NCBI GenBank assembly: GCA_037140475.1
Contig: JBAXEJ010000004.1
Span: 8,013-72,012, forward strand
Length of the DNA: 64,000 nt
Source of the DNA: PALSA-1006 sp037140475
Lineage (GTDB): Bacteria > Pseudomonadota > Gammaproteobacteria > Burkholderiales > Gallionellaceae
Reading direction: 5' to 3'
This document shows, piece by piece, positions 51,682 through 59,558 of this stretch. Made by a program: the position numbers and the translations under genes. A model generated the notes under the pieces. It saw only the letters and a program-made list of their open reading frames with translations. It ran no database searches and was not told the origin of the DNA. The first letter of the stretch is position 1. The number at the start of each line of letters is the position of its first letter.

Positions 51682-51929
51682 CGCTCTGCTCCCAAATTTT
51701 GCGTGGTCGTCATTTGCTCACCGCCATGCCGTTTTACATCGTAAGCAGCCACTCGCTGCTCTAGTGTTAAACGAGAAACGTCTAGCGGCTTAATGACAAC
51801 TTGCTCGCCCTCCACCGAAATGCGCACCCGTTGATCTGCATGGAGATGAGCCGCCCGCGCAACCGCTGCGGGCAAACGCACCCCTAAACTGTTCCCCCAC
51901 TGCTTAATATCAAGCTCAGCTTCTGACAT
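51675..51929 (-). CDS. MazE-type antitoxin (AbrB/SpoVT-like DNA-binding domain)
   Basis: This 84-residue protein has the swapped-hairpin AbrB/MazE domain (LDIKQWGNSLGVRLPAAVAR, ADQRVRISVEGEQVVIKPLD) and a flexible C-terminal tail (LEQRVAAYDVKRHGGEQMTT) that would bind and mask the toxin. ATG 51929 is chosen because the domain begins at once. A longer frame would run through the operator. It overlaps the toxin start. The dimer should bind the palindrome upstream. Confidence 0.88.
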   Translation of the reverse strand: MSEAELDIKQWGNSLGVRLPAAVARAAHLHADQRVRISVEGEQVVIKPLDVSRLTLEQRVAAYDVKRHGGEQMTTTQNLGAERW

Positions 51930-51944
51930 AACTTCTCCAAAAAA

Positions 51945-51968
51945 ATGTATAGACGTGAGTCTATACAT
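51945..51968. promoter_or_regulatory. Perfect palindromic operator upstream of the mazEF-type pair
   Basis: ATGTATAGAC (51945-51954) and GTCTATACAT (51959-51968) are a perfect 10-bp inverted repeat around GTGA, 16-39 bases before the antitoxin start. It is the expected place for autorepression by the MazE-MazF complex. Confidence 0.65.
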
Positions 51969-51992
51969 TAAAAGAGATCGGGGCAAATAAGA

Positions 51993-53492
51993 TTAAAATG
52001 CAGTTGTAAGTCGAATCCCCGTCAACGTTGAAGCCTGTTCTGCACCACTTACCTGACGCGCATTAAATGAAACACTCTGCCCCTTGCCTATTGCGCTAAC
52101 TAAATCTAAGTTTACGGTTTGTTTTATCTCGAACGCAGAGGAGGTCGATTGCGTAATCTGTATTGTATAAGCTGTTTTATCAGTCAATTGCTTGTATAAA
52201 TTTAACCTCATTTCGATTTGTGCAAGTGAGGAGCTACCTGAGTCTTGGCTTGAAAAAACAACGGCCCCCAAAGGTAGTGCCGAAATAACATGGCTACCGA
52301 TGAAATAACTAACGCCTCGACCAAACGTTAATTTATTTTCAGCATAGTTTTTATTTAAATGCATGCGGTAATTCGTATAGGACATATCGAACGCCTGCGT
52401 GAAACCTTCTCTCAAATACTCACTGGGTTGATTCGATTCAATGTTTATTAATTGAAACTGATTTAAGCTAACGCGCCCTGCACCTTCAATCATTAAAACT
52501 GTTTTTAACACCTGCACCGTGGCATTTTTTTGATCGAAAAACGCTTCGTTATCAAGATTAATAAAGCCAGGGCTAATTGATACGAGAGCCGCATTTTTTT
52601 GTGGCAGCCATTGCGCCGACAATAACCCTGCACTGGGTGAACGCGCAGGATCTTTTGCTTTCATCTCGGTGTGAGCCGCGCTAATTGGAAATTCTCGTTT
52701 TAATGCAAATAAAAAATTACGCCTGTTCGCATCCCCCTCACTTGGAATTAAATGCTCTGCTATGACAGAAATCGCATTTTTATTCGCCCCATCAGATAAA
52801 TTTTGTGTAGGTGAATATTTAAAATAATTTTCGATGATTTGTTGCTGAGAAGGGGAAAGCGCATCATATTCTAACGTGGCACGAAGCTGAGTTGATGGCA
52901 AATAGGTCGCCGATACAATCATATTTGCTGCCTGTGTCCAGCGTAGCGTGTTCACCGGAGAAACGAAAATTTCTCTGCCAAACCTTAGCTCTTTACCTGA
53001 TTTCTCTAGCGCCTTAGCAATATAAAAAGCACAGTTTTTCTGACTAAAATCGTAGAGGTATTTTTCACGCTCAGATTGAAGCAAAAACTGTTTTAGTTGA
53101 TGCAACCTTTCTTCGTTAAAACTTAATCGATACAACCAGAGGCTACGATTTTCGCCATCGTACTCACGTCTTTTTTCTGCTAAATAATTAAGCGAATACT
53201 TTCCCGGCACTGACAAAAACAAGGCTGACAATGATGACGATAAGTCGGGGGCCTCACCTGTAAATTCAACCAACAGTGAATTCGCTTCGGGAGCTTCCTC
53301 ATTGTGAAAGACGAGAAAGGTATGTCCAAAAATTGAAATGGCACTTCGTAAATTTTGCGAGGCAAAGCCTAAGCTCACTTTTGAATAATTATTTAATTCA
53401 GAAAATATCGGATTTCTGCCCCACTCGGCATACCCCGCCACTGAGTACATCAATAGCAATACAGTTGCGCATCGGCATAAAACTCGACTCAC
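51993..53492 (-). CDS. DUF4105 (Lnb-type periplasmic domain) exported protein
   Basis: A protein of about 499 residues with an N-terminal export signal (VLCRCATVLLLMYSVAGYA). The DUF4105 domain runs from about 35 to 330, with IFGHTFLVFHNEEAP, LFLSVPGKYSLNYLAEKRRE and the conserved Cys segment YDFSQKNCAFYIAKALE. A C-terminal beta-rich region follows (LQADLVLS-like strands are absent; instead, alternating TAYTIQITQS and ETNLDLV-type strands occur). DUF4105 is related to the periplasmic part of Lnb lipoprotein acyltransferase. The start is uncertain: GTG 53492 begins the signal peptide, GTG 53579 would add 29 unlikely residues, and ATG 53450 would truncate the signal. AT-richer than its neighbours and surrounded by accessory genes, so possibly acquired. 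Confidence 0.75.
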   Translation of the reverse strand: MSRVLCRCATVLLLMYSVAGYAEWGRNPIFSELNNYSKVSLGFASQNLRSAISIFGHTFLVFHNEEAPEANSLLVEFTGEAPDLSSSLSALFLSVPGKYSLNYLAEKRREYDGENRSLWLYRLSFNEERLHQLKQFLLQSEREKYLYDFSQKNCAFYIAKALEKSGKELRFGREIFVSPVNTLRWTQAANMIVSATYLPSTQLRATLEYDALSPSQQQIIENYFKYSPTQNLSDGANKNAISVIAEHLIPSEGDANRRNFLFALKREFPISAAHTEMKAKDPARSPSAGLLSAQWLPQKNAALVSISPGFINLDNEAFFDQKNATVQVLKTVLMIEGAGRVSLNQFQLINIESNQPSEYLREGFTQAFDMSYTNYRMHLNKNYAENKLTFGRGVSYFIGSHVISALPLGAVVFSSQDSGSSSLAQIEMRLNLYKQLTDKTAYTIQITQSTSSAFEIKQTVNLDLVSAIGKGQSVSFNARQVSGAEQASTLTGIRLTTAF

Positions 53493-53635
53493 TGATTTTC
53501 TAAACTGAGGCTGACTTTGCAAGCAAAATTTTCTAAAGTAGGGCTTCGGATTGCGAGTGCAGGAATGCCCGCTAGCCACTGCGTGTAACTTAAATTTATT
53601 TTCGAAAAATTTTTATAGAGGCTTCGGGTGACCCA

Positions 53636-53708
53636 CCCTCCGCCTTCTGACGCCTCGCGTAATATTGCCGAGGCATGCAGAAGGGCTAATGAATTAGCAT
53701 TCGGAGGG
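53636..53708. other. Branched palindromic structure between two accessory genes
   Basis: The outer arms CCCTCCG (53636-53642) and CGGAGGG (53702-53708) enclose two stems. The first is CCTTCTG/CAGAAGG (53643-53649 with 53678-53684), extended inward by GCCTCG/CGAGGC (53652-53657 with 53669-53674). The second is a hairpin, GCTAAT-GA-ATTAGC (53685-53698). Together they fold as a three-way junction. No coding capacity is evident in 53580-53724. It could be a structured RNA, a transposition remnant or a dispersed palindromic repeat. Confidence 0.55.
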
Positions 53709-53724
53709 CAGTACTCCTCTAGTT

Positions 53725-54096
53725 TTACTTTTTTGTCATATCAACTTGAATAGTTGAAGGGGCATATTTATACATTGCTCCACTCACCCCATCTGTTGTC
53801 GATCCGATACCTCCGCCACAAAGAATGTTGCCCCAAAAAATCGGCTCAAATGAGGTATCCATCGTAATGATTTTAGTTTCAAAACCTTCCTTGCTAACCT
53901 GAACAAGCGCTTTGCTAGCGCGTTCAATTTCACCCGTGAACGGAGTTTTACCTACTGGTTTTCCGTTTACGGTGACGTCTGCTTCAGTAACATTTGAGTT
54001 AATCGTAACAACTTGTTTTTTACCATTCACAATGGTCGAACATCCTGTAGCAGACAAAAGTACAAGTGTAGAAACTGCAATAAGCAAGGCTTTCAT
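53725..54096 (-). CDS. PEGA-domain lipoprotein
   Basis: This 123-residue protein has a lipoprotein signal with lipobox SATGC at about residue 19, so it is lipid-anchored. The mature part has a PEGA domain: VVTINSNVTEADVTVNGKPV followed by GKTPFTGEIERASKALVQVS and KEGFETKIITMD. A Gly-rich tail (WGNILCGGGIGSTTDGVSG) follows, typical of small PEGA lipoproteins whose C-terminal segment may insert in or lie against the membrane. Function is unknown. The gene is divergent from the XRE regulator. The 54097-54335 gap between them holds no other convincing gene. Confidence 0.82.
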   Translation of the reverse strand: MKALLIAVSTLVLLSATGCSTIVNGKKQVVTINSNVTEADVTVNGKPVGKTPFTGEIERASKALVQVSKEGFETKIITMDTSFEPIFWGNILCGGGIGSTTDGVSGAMYKYAPSTIQVDMTKK

Positions 54097-54298
54097 TAAT
54101 TTTCCTTTAAAAATATTAAATAAAACAGATAGTTGCTTATTTCATTAAGCTCAATCTGTTGATTTCTGATCGTATTTAAACCCCTCCTACTTACTAATAC
54201 TGCGATGCCCTTTTTCGTTTCTTGAGCAATATTATTGTTCGCAGCAGGCCGCATAATGCCTATCGTGTATCGAATAAGCAATAGCCTTTGGCACACAA

Positions 54299-54312
54299 TG
54301 GCTATATAGCCA
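54299..54312. promoter_or_regulatory. Palindrome upstream of the XRE regulator gene
   Basis: TGGCTATATAGCCA is a perfect 14-base palindrome 24-37 bases before the regulator start, and half of it is repeated just downstream (CGGCTATA). This placement suits an autoregulatory operator. Confidence 0.5.
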
Positions 54313-54335
54313 TCGGCTATACAATCCGCGCCACT

Positions 54336-54677
54336 ATGGACAATCGCATCAAAAAAGCGCGGAGTGAAAAAGGATGGAGTCAAGCTGACTTGTCGCGGCG
54401 AATGTTCGTTTCTCAACCTTCCGTTGCTGCTTGGGAGTCAGGGCGCAAAGCCCCTCACACCAAAAACTTAGCGCGTTTGGCCATGTTGCTAGAGGTAAGC
54501 GTGGAATGGTTGACTACAGGGCGCGGGGATAAAAACACTGTTAGCACTTTAGCAACTCAAGAAACCAGTGCTGATTGGATGTTGCCGGAAGAGCGTCGTT
54601 TGCTGGATTACTTTGGCAATCTCAAACCTCATCAACGGACAACGTTGTTAGGTTTTTTAGAATCGCTAAATTCTTAA
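54336..54677 (+). CDS. XRE-family transcriptional regulator
   Basis: This 113-residue protein has a phage-repressor-like helix-turn-helix at about 3-60 (RIKKARSEKGWSQADLSRRM, VSQPSVAAWESGRKAP, LARLAMLLEVSVEWLTTG) and a helical C terminus (MLPEERRLLDYFGNLKPHQR). The ATG at 54336 follows the palindrome. It is the only plus-strand gene in the accessory patch. It may control the divergent lipoprotein gene or be a relic of a prophage or plasmid regulator. Confidence 0.87.
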   Translation: MDNRIKKARSEKGWSQADLSRRMFVSQPSVAAWESGRKAPHTKNLARLAMLLEVSVEWLTTGRGDKNTVSTLATQETSADWMLPEERRLLDYFGNLKPHQRTTLLGFLESLNS

Positions 54678-54726
54678 GCACCTGTTATTTCAGAGCCTGC
54701 GCACACTAAAAAGTTGTACTTAAAGT

Positions 54727-55260
54727 TTATTTAGTAAGCTGCAAAATCTCTGGCAGAAAAACTTCTGTCACCAATAGCGGCGCCCCTTTCAAATAAAACA
54801 AGGAACGACGCGCCCACAAAAACGGTGGTGCCATAGCCAAATCTACGCAAGCACTTCGATACAAAGGATGCTGCTGTTGGAGTTTTTTGTAATGCAAGGG
54901 CTGGCGCTTCACCAAGGGATGCCTAAACAGCAACGTGCCGAGTGAACGATTACCCAAACCGCGTATCGCGTACCAAGCACCCCGCGAATCACGCTCAGCG
55001 CAAGCGCTATGTGCGAACACCACGGGCTTGCCATCTGCAAACAAAAAAACTTCGCGCGAAAAAGCCAAGCGATCATTTGCGAACCCCAGCGTCGCGGCTT
55101 CATCAAAAGCCACTCGTGCCAGACCACTGCGTACAGGCTGCACAGAAAATTGCTGGCAGCGTTGTTGTATGCGGCGCGTCAAAGAGCCGTGGTCACGCAA
55201 CCACGGAGCGTAACTCGCGGCCGAGCCAAGCAATAAATTTTGCCAATACATATCACGCAT
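54727..55260 (-). CDS. ubiC: Chorismate-pyruvate lyase
   Basis: This 177-residue enzyme makes 4-hydroxybenzoate from chorismate, the first step of ubiquinone synthesis. It has the N-terminal WLRDHGSLTRRIQQRCQQF, VRSGLARVAFDEAATLGF, the central FSREVFLFADGKPVVFAHS, IRGLGNRSLGTLLF and the C-terminal VTEVFLPEILQL with its conserved Glu. ATG 55260 overlaps recG by eight bases. A second ATG at 55251, just after the recG stop, is equally possible. Longer frames are not supported. Confidence 0.9.
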   Translation of the reverse strand: MRDMYWQNLLLGSAASYAPWLRDHGSLTRRIQQRCQQFSVQPVRSGLARVAFDEAATLGFANDRLAFSREVFLFADGKPVVFAHSACAERDSRGAWYAIRGLGNRSLGTLLFRHPLVKRQPLHYKKLQQQHPLYRSACVDLAMAPPFLWARRSLFYLKGAPLLVTEVFLPEILQLTK

Positions 55261-57280
55261 GAAGAAAGTCCGGTTTGTTCGCCATCCAGCGCTGCAAATG
55301 CGCCTGCGCAACATCGGGCATGTCACATAACAGTTCATCGGCAAGCGTTCGCGCTGACTCTAACAATTTTTCATCTTCGTTAATGTCGGCAAAGCGTAGC
55401 ATTGCTTCACCGCTTTGTCGGGCGCCTAACAATTCTCCTGGGCCACGCAGCTTTAAATCTTGCTGGGCGATTTCAAAGCCATCGGTATTTTCAAAAATGA
55501 TTTTCAAGCGCGCGCGTGCTAATTCGGACAACGGCGTTTTAAACAACAAGACACACATACTTTCAGCCGCGCCACGCCCTACTCGCCCACGCAATTGGTG
55601 CAACTGCGCCAACCCCATACGTTCGGCGTGTTCAATCACCATCAAGCTCGCGTTCGGCACATCGACGCCCACTTCAATCACCGTGGTTGCTACCAACAAA
55701 TGAATTTCGCCTGCTTTAAACGCAGCCATGATGGCGGCTTTTTCAGTAGGCGGCAATCGACCATGCGCCAGCCCAACATTCAGATCCGGGAATGCTTCAC
55801 TCAATTGTTGATGGGTTTCGATGGCGTTCTGTAGCTCAACTTCCATCAGCTCAGATTCTTCAATCAGCGGGCACACCCAATAGGCTTGGCGCTGTTGCAA
55901 ACACGCGGCACGCACTCGCTCAAAAACTTCTTCTCGGCGATTATCGTTAATGAGTTTAGTCACGATGGGTGTACGCCCGGGGGGTAATTCGTCGATCACG
56001 GATACATCAAGGTCGGCGTAGTAACTCATCGCAAGTGTTCTCGGAATAGGGGTCGCACTCATCATGAGTTGGTGAGGCTCTTTGCCTTTACCTCTCAAAG
56101 CTAAACGCTGCTGCACGCCAAATTTGTGCTGTTCATCAACAATCACTAAGCCTAAATTTTGAAACGCTACTGAGTTTTGAAACAGCGCATGTGTGCCCAC
56201 GGCAATTTGTGTTTCGCCCTGTGCAATTTTTTCAGCCGCCGCTGTTTTTTCTTTTTTCTTTAAGCTACCCGAGAGCCACACCGGAGCAATGCCCAGCGGA
56301 GTCAGCCAATCTAGCAATTTCAAATAATGCTGCTCGGCTAAAATTTCCGTTGGCGCCATAAAAGCAACTTGATAGCCATTCTCAATCGCTTGCAATGCTG
56401 CTAAGGCAGCAACCACCGTTTTACCGCTACCCACGTCGCCTTGTAGCAAGCGCTGCATAGGATGAGGCTTTGCTAAATCCAATTTAATTTCTTGTAGCAC
56501 TTTTTGTTGCGCGCGAGTCAATGCAAAAGGCAAGGCTTGCAATAGTGCGGGGGTAAGGGTTTCACGCGGCAACAATTGCGGGGCGATACGCTCGTGCCGC
56601 TTTTGATAATGCACGCGCATGGAAAGTTGCTGCGCCAGTAGCTCATCGAACTTAATCCGCCGCCAAGCAGGATGAGCTCGTTCCAGCATCTCTGCCTCAT
56701 CAATCTGCGGCGGCGGGTTGTGCAGCATTTTTACACTCTCATCGAAAGCCGGAAGTTTTAGTTTTTTCAGCAAACTTACGGGGAGCGTGTCAGACAATTC
56801 CTCCGAGTTCAGCGCCGCGAGAATGTATTTGCGCAATGTCGGCTGGGGCAATCCAGCGGTTGTCGGATAGACCGGCGTGAGCGCTTGCTTGAGTGCTTTG
56901 TTTTCGCCGCCGGCATGACACTTTGGATGCACCATCTCTAAACCGAAATAACCTTCGCGCGCTTCGCCTAAGGCACGAATTTTTTTGCCCACCGCCAATT
57001 GCTTTTGCTGACTCGGATAAAAATTTAAATAGCGCAAAAATAAAATACCACTCTCATCCTGCAACTGACATATCAAACTGCGGCGAGGGCGATACATCAC
57101 TTCGCTATGAATAATCTCACCCTCGACCTGTGCCGTTTCACCCTGCACCAGATCATCCACGCGCGTAATGCTCGTTTCGTCTTCGTAACGCAAAGGTAAA
57201 TGCAACACCAGATCGAACGGTGTGTGAATACCAAGCTTGGCGAGCTTGGCTTGCGTCACGGGAGGGATTTTCAACATCAA
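55253..57280 (-). CDS. recG: ATP-dependent DNA helicase RecG
   Basis: This 675-residue superfamily 2 helicase processes stalled forks and recombination intermediates. It has the N-terminal wedge/OB region (HTPFDLVLHLPLRYEDETSI), Walker A RLLQGDVGSGKTVVAALAAL, the DEQH box LVIVDEQHKFGVQQR, TPIPRTLAMSYYADLDVSVI, and motif VI in QLHQLRGRVGRGAAESMCVL. The RecG C-terminal segment DLKLRGPGELLGARQSG is also present. Full length. recG-ubiC linkage is tight here. Confidence 0.96.
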   Translation of the reverse strand: MMLKIPPVTQAKLAKLGIHTPFDLVLHLPLRYEDETSITRVDDLVQGETAQVEGEIIHSEVMYRPRRSLICQLQDESGILFLRYLNFYPSQQKQLAVGKKIRALGEAREGYFGLEMVHPKCHAGGENKALKQALTPVYPTTAGLPQPTLRKYILAALNSEELSDTLPVSLLKKLKLPAFDESVKMLHNPPPQIDEAEMLERAHPAWRRIKFDELLAQQLSMRVHYQKRHERIAPQLLPRETLTPALLQALPFALTRAQQKVLQEIKLDLAKPHPMQRLLQGDVGSGKTVVAALAALQAIENGYQVAFMAPTEILAEQHYLKLLDWLTPLGIAPVWLSGSLKKKEKTAAAEKIAQGETQIAVGTHALFQNSVAFQNLGLVIVDEQHKFGVQQRLALRGKGKEPHQLMMSATPIPRTLAMSYYADLDVSVIDELPPGRTPIVTKLINDNRREEVFERVRAACLQQRQAYWVCPLIEESELMEVELQNAIETHQQLSEAFPDLNVGLAHGRLPPTEKAAIMAAFKAGEIHLLVATTVIEVGVDVPNASLMVIEHAERMGLAQLHQLRGRVGRGAAESMCVLLFKTPLSELARARLKIIFENTDGFEIAQQDLKLRGPGELLGARQSGEAMLRFADINEDEKLLESARTLADELLCDMPDVAQAHLQRWMANKPDFLHA

Positions 57281-57314
57281 AGGTCCGCTTTAGATTGATC
57301 AGCGGTGCTATTTT

Positions 57315-57695
57315 TTACAGAAACATCACACCATCCGCCTCAACCAAAGCATTACGCGGTAGCGAGGCAACACCTACGGCGGCACGAGCGGGATAAGGCT
57401 GCTGAAAATAGGTAGCCATGATTTCGTTCACGCGCGAGAAATTGGCGAGATCGGTCAGAAAAATATTAATTTTGACGATGTCATTTAAGCTACCGCCGGC
57501 GGCAATTGTCACTGCTTGAAGGTTTTTAAATACTTGGTGAATCTGCGCATCAATGCCTTCCACCATTTGCATGGTGGCCGGATCAAGGCCAATCTGCCCG
57601 GAAAGATAAATGGTATTTTCAACACGCACCGCCTGTGAGTAGGTGCCAATCGCAGCGGGTGCCTCTGGGGTTTGGATGATGGTTTTGTTCGACAT
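57315..57695 (-). CDS. ridA: RidA family reactive intermediate deaminase
   Basis: This 126-residue protein deaminates reactive enamine/imine intermediates from PLP enzymes. It has PAAIGTYSQAVRVENTIYLS, GQIGLDPATMQMVEG and the C-terminal PARAAVGVASLPRNALVEAD, with the active-site Arg. Normal trimer-forming length. It sits between recG and prmC on the same strand. Confidence 0.94.
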   Translation of the reverse strand: MSNKTIIQTPEAPAAIGTYSQAVRVENTIYLSGQIGLDPATMQMVEGIDAQIHQVFKNLQAVTIAAGGSLNDIVKINIFLTDLANFSRVNEIMATYFQQPYPARAAVGVASLPRNALVEADGVMFL

Positions 57696-57724
57696 GTTTT
57701 GCTCCAGTTTTAAGTGCGCCTATT

Positions 57725-58582
57725 TTACAACGTAAGCCACTGACCACCGCTACAACGTTCTATTCCCGATAAGTCCCGCGCAGAAAATACCTTGGTAAGA
57801 CCTGCAAGCCGCAAAAGCTCGCGCACGCTTGCCGCCTGATCGTAGCCATGCTCTAACAGCAACCAGCCACCCTCATTGAGATGAGCGCCAGCGTGTTGCA
57901 CGATATGGCGAATATCATCAAAACCATCGGCACCAGAAGCCAACGCAGATAGCGGCTCGAAGCGCACATCACCTTGCGATAGGTGGATATCATCAGCGGC
58001 GATGTAAGGCGGATTTGAAACGATCACGCCAAAGCGCTGCCCACTCAACGCAGAAAACCAATTGCTTTCAATAAACTGAATATTCCTAATCTGCAATTTT
58101 TGCGCGTTACTTCGCGCCACTTGCAACGCCGCAGCCGAAGCGTCACACGCCCAAACCTCAACTTTGGGTCGTTGATGCGCAAGTGCCAAAGCAATCGCGC
58201 CGCTCCCCGTCCCCATGTCCAACACCTTCGCGCTTGGTGCATCAATTCGCTCAAGTGCCAATTCCACCAACAACTCTGTATCAGGGCGCGGGATTAAAGT
58301 GGCCGCAGTGACGCTAAGATTGAGTCCAAAAAACTCTCGCTCACCTAAGATGTAAGCCATCGGCTCTCCTGCGCGACGCCTTTCAAACAACTCAATATAA
58401 TCAATAAGTTGCAATTCGCTCAACACAAGCTCTGCGTGCGCAAATAAATAAGCTCGCCCCACCTTTAACACGCGCTGCAATAACATCTGAACTTCAATGC
58501 GCGCCTCGCTGGCATCTAGCCCTAAGCTCTGCATTAACACTGCCTGATCTTGGCTTAATAAATTTGCTATGGTGGGTTGCAT
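57725..58582 (-). CDS. prmC: Release factor glutamine methyltransferase
   Basis: This 285-residue methyltransferase modifies the Gln of the GGQ motif of release factors RF1 and RF2. It has the N-terminal helical domain, the SAM loop KVLDMGTGSGAIALALAHQR, VWACDASAAALQVA and the catalytic SNPPYIAADDI. ATG 58582 has only a weak ribosome site, and a longer frame extends upstream. prmC normally lies next to prfA. Here prfA is 4.8 kb away, with other genes in between. Confidence 0.94.
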   Translation of the reverse strand: MQPTIANLLSQDQAVLMQSLGLDASEARIEVQMLLQRVLKVGRAYLFAHAELVLSELQLIDYIELFERRRAGEPMAYILGEREFFGLNLSVTAATLIPRPDTELLVELALERIDAPSAKVLDMGTGSGAIALALAHQRPKVEVWACDASAAALQVARSNAQKLQIRNIQFIESNWFSALSGQRFGVIVSNPPYIAADDIHLSQGDVRFEPLSALASGADGFDDIRHIVQHAGAHLNEGGWLLLEHGYDQAASVRELLRLAGLTKVFSARDLSGIERCSGGQWLTL

Positions 58583-58697
58583 TGGCGAGGCCACAAAACG
58601 TCTATGCGTTTGATTTTGCCACAAGCCTAGTTGCGCAAAATGAAATTTTATTCACCCTCTAGCGTAAAATCGCCACATTCGTTTTGTATGCCTGCCC

Positions 58698-59558
58698 ATG
58701 AAAACTCCTAAAAGAATTGAACCTCTCGTCGAAGACGGTCTTGTCGATGATGTCATCCGCCAACTCAAGAGCGGCAAAGAGGCCACCGTGTATGTTGTGC
58801 AATGCGGCGATGAAATTCGTTGCGCCAAAATTTACAAAGAAGCCAATCAGCGCGGCTTTCATCAGGCAGTGCACTACACTGAAGGGCGCAAGGTCAAAAA
58901 CAGTCGGCAAGCTCGCGCGATGGAAAAAGGCTCGCGTTATGGCCGCAAAGAACAGGAAGCCGCGTGGCAACATGCCGAAGTGGATGCCTTGTACAAATTG
59001 GCTGCGGCAGGCGTGCGCGTACCTCACCCCTATGGATTTTACGAGGGCGTGCTACTGATGGAATTGGTCACCGACGAAGATGGCCAACCTGCCCCGCGTC
59101 TCAACGACCTCGAACTCAGCGTAGAACAAGCACGTGAGTTTCATGCCTTTCTCATTCGCCAAGTGGTGCTGATGCTGTGCGCAGGCATCGTGCATGGCGA
59201 CCTCTCTGAATTCAACGTGCTGGTCGATCACCGGGGCCCCGTCATCATCGACTTGCCGCAAGCCGTGGATGCTGCGGCCAATAACAACGCCAGTCGTATG
59301 CTAGAGCGCGACGTGGAAAATTTAGCGGTTTATTTTGGTCAATTCGCGCCCGAATTACTCACCACTCAATACGGCAAAGAAATTTGGGCCATCTATCAGC
59401 GTGGCGAACTTCTCCCCGACACCGCGCTGACCGGACACTTCCAGCAAGAAGAAAAGAAAGCGGATGTGCGCTCGGTGATGAAGGTCATTGAGGCAGCCAA
59501 AGATGAGCATGAAGCCAAGCTGCGCTACCAACAACTCAAACGCGAAGAGGGTCGTTAA
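58698..59558 (+). CDS. RIO-family serine kinase
   Basis: This 286-residue bacterial RIO1-like kinase has the RIO ATP region GLVDDVIRQLKSGKEATVYV, CAKIYKEANQRGFHQAVHYT, LLMELVTDEDGQPAPRLNDL, the catalytic loop GIVHGDLSEFNVLV and the metal Asp in VIIDLPQAVDAAANN. Archaeal and eukaryotic RIO kinases act in ribosome maturation; bacterial members are barely studied. Its TAA overlaps the ATG of the methyltransferase downstream (TAATG), so the two are made together. Confidence 0.92.
   Translation: MKTPKRIEPLVEDGLVDDVIRQLKSGKEATVYVVQCGDEIRCAKIYKEANQRGFHQAVHYTEGRKVKNSRQARAMEKGSRYGRKEQEAAWQHAEVDALYKLAAAGVRVPHPYGFYEGVLLMELVTDEDGQPAPRLNDLELSVEQAREFHAFLIRQVVLMLCAGIVHGDLSEFNVLVDHRGPVIIDLPQAVDAAANNNASRMLERDVENLAVYFGQFAPELLTTQYGKEIWAIYQRGELLPDTALTGHFQQEEKKADVRSVMKVIEAAKDEHEAKLRYQQLKREEGR

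Noticed and set aside
53636..53708. Integron attC site
   Set aside because: It lacks the GTTRRRY and RYYYAAC core sites, and no integrase or cassette array is visible.
54096..54416. 106-codon minus-strand frame between the PEGA lipoprotein and XRE genes
   Set aside because: It overlaps the XRE gene's start and its operator, has no family features, and has irregular composition; the XRE reading is far better supported.
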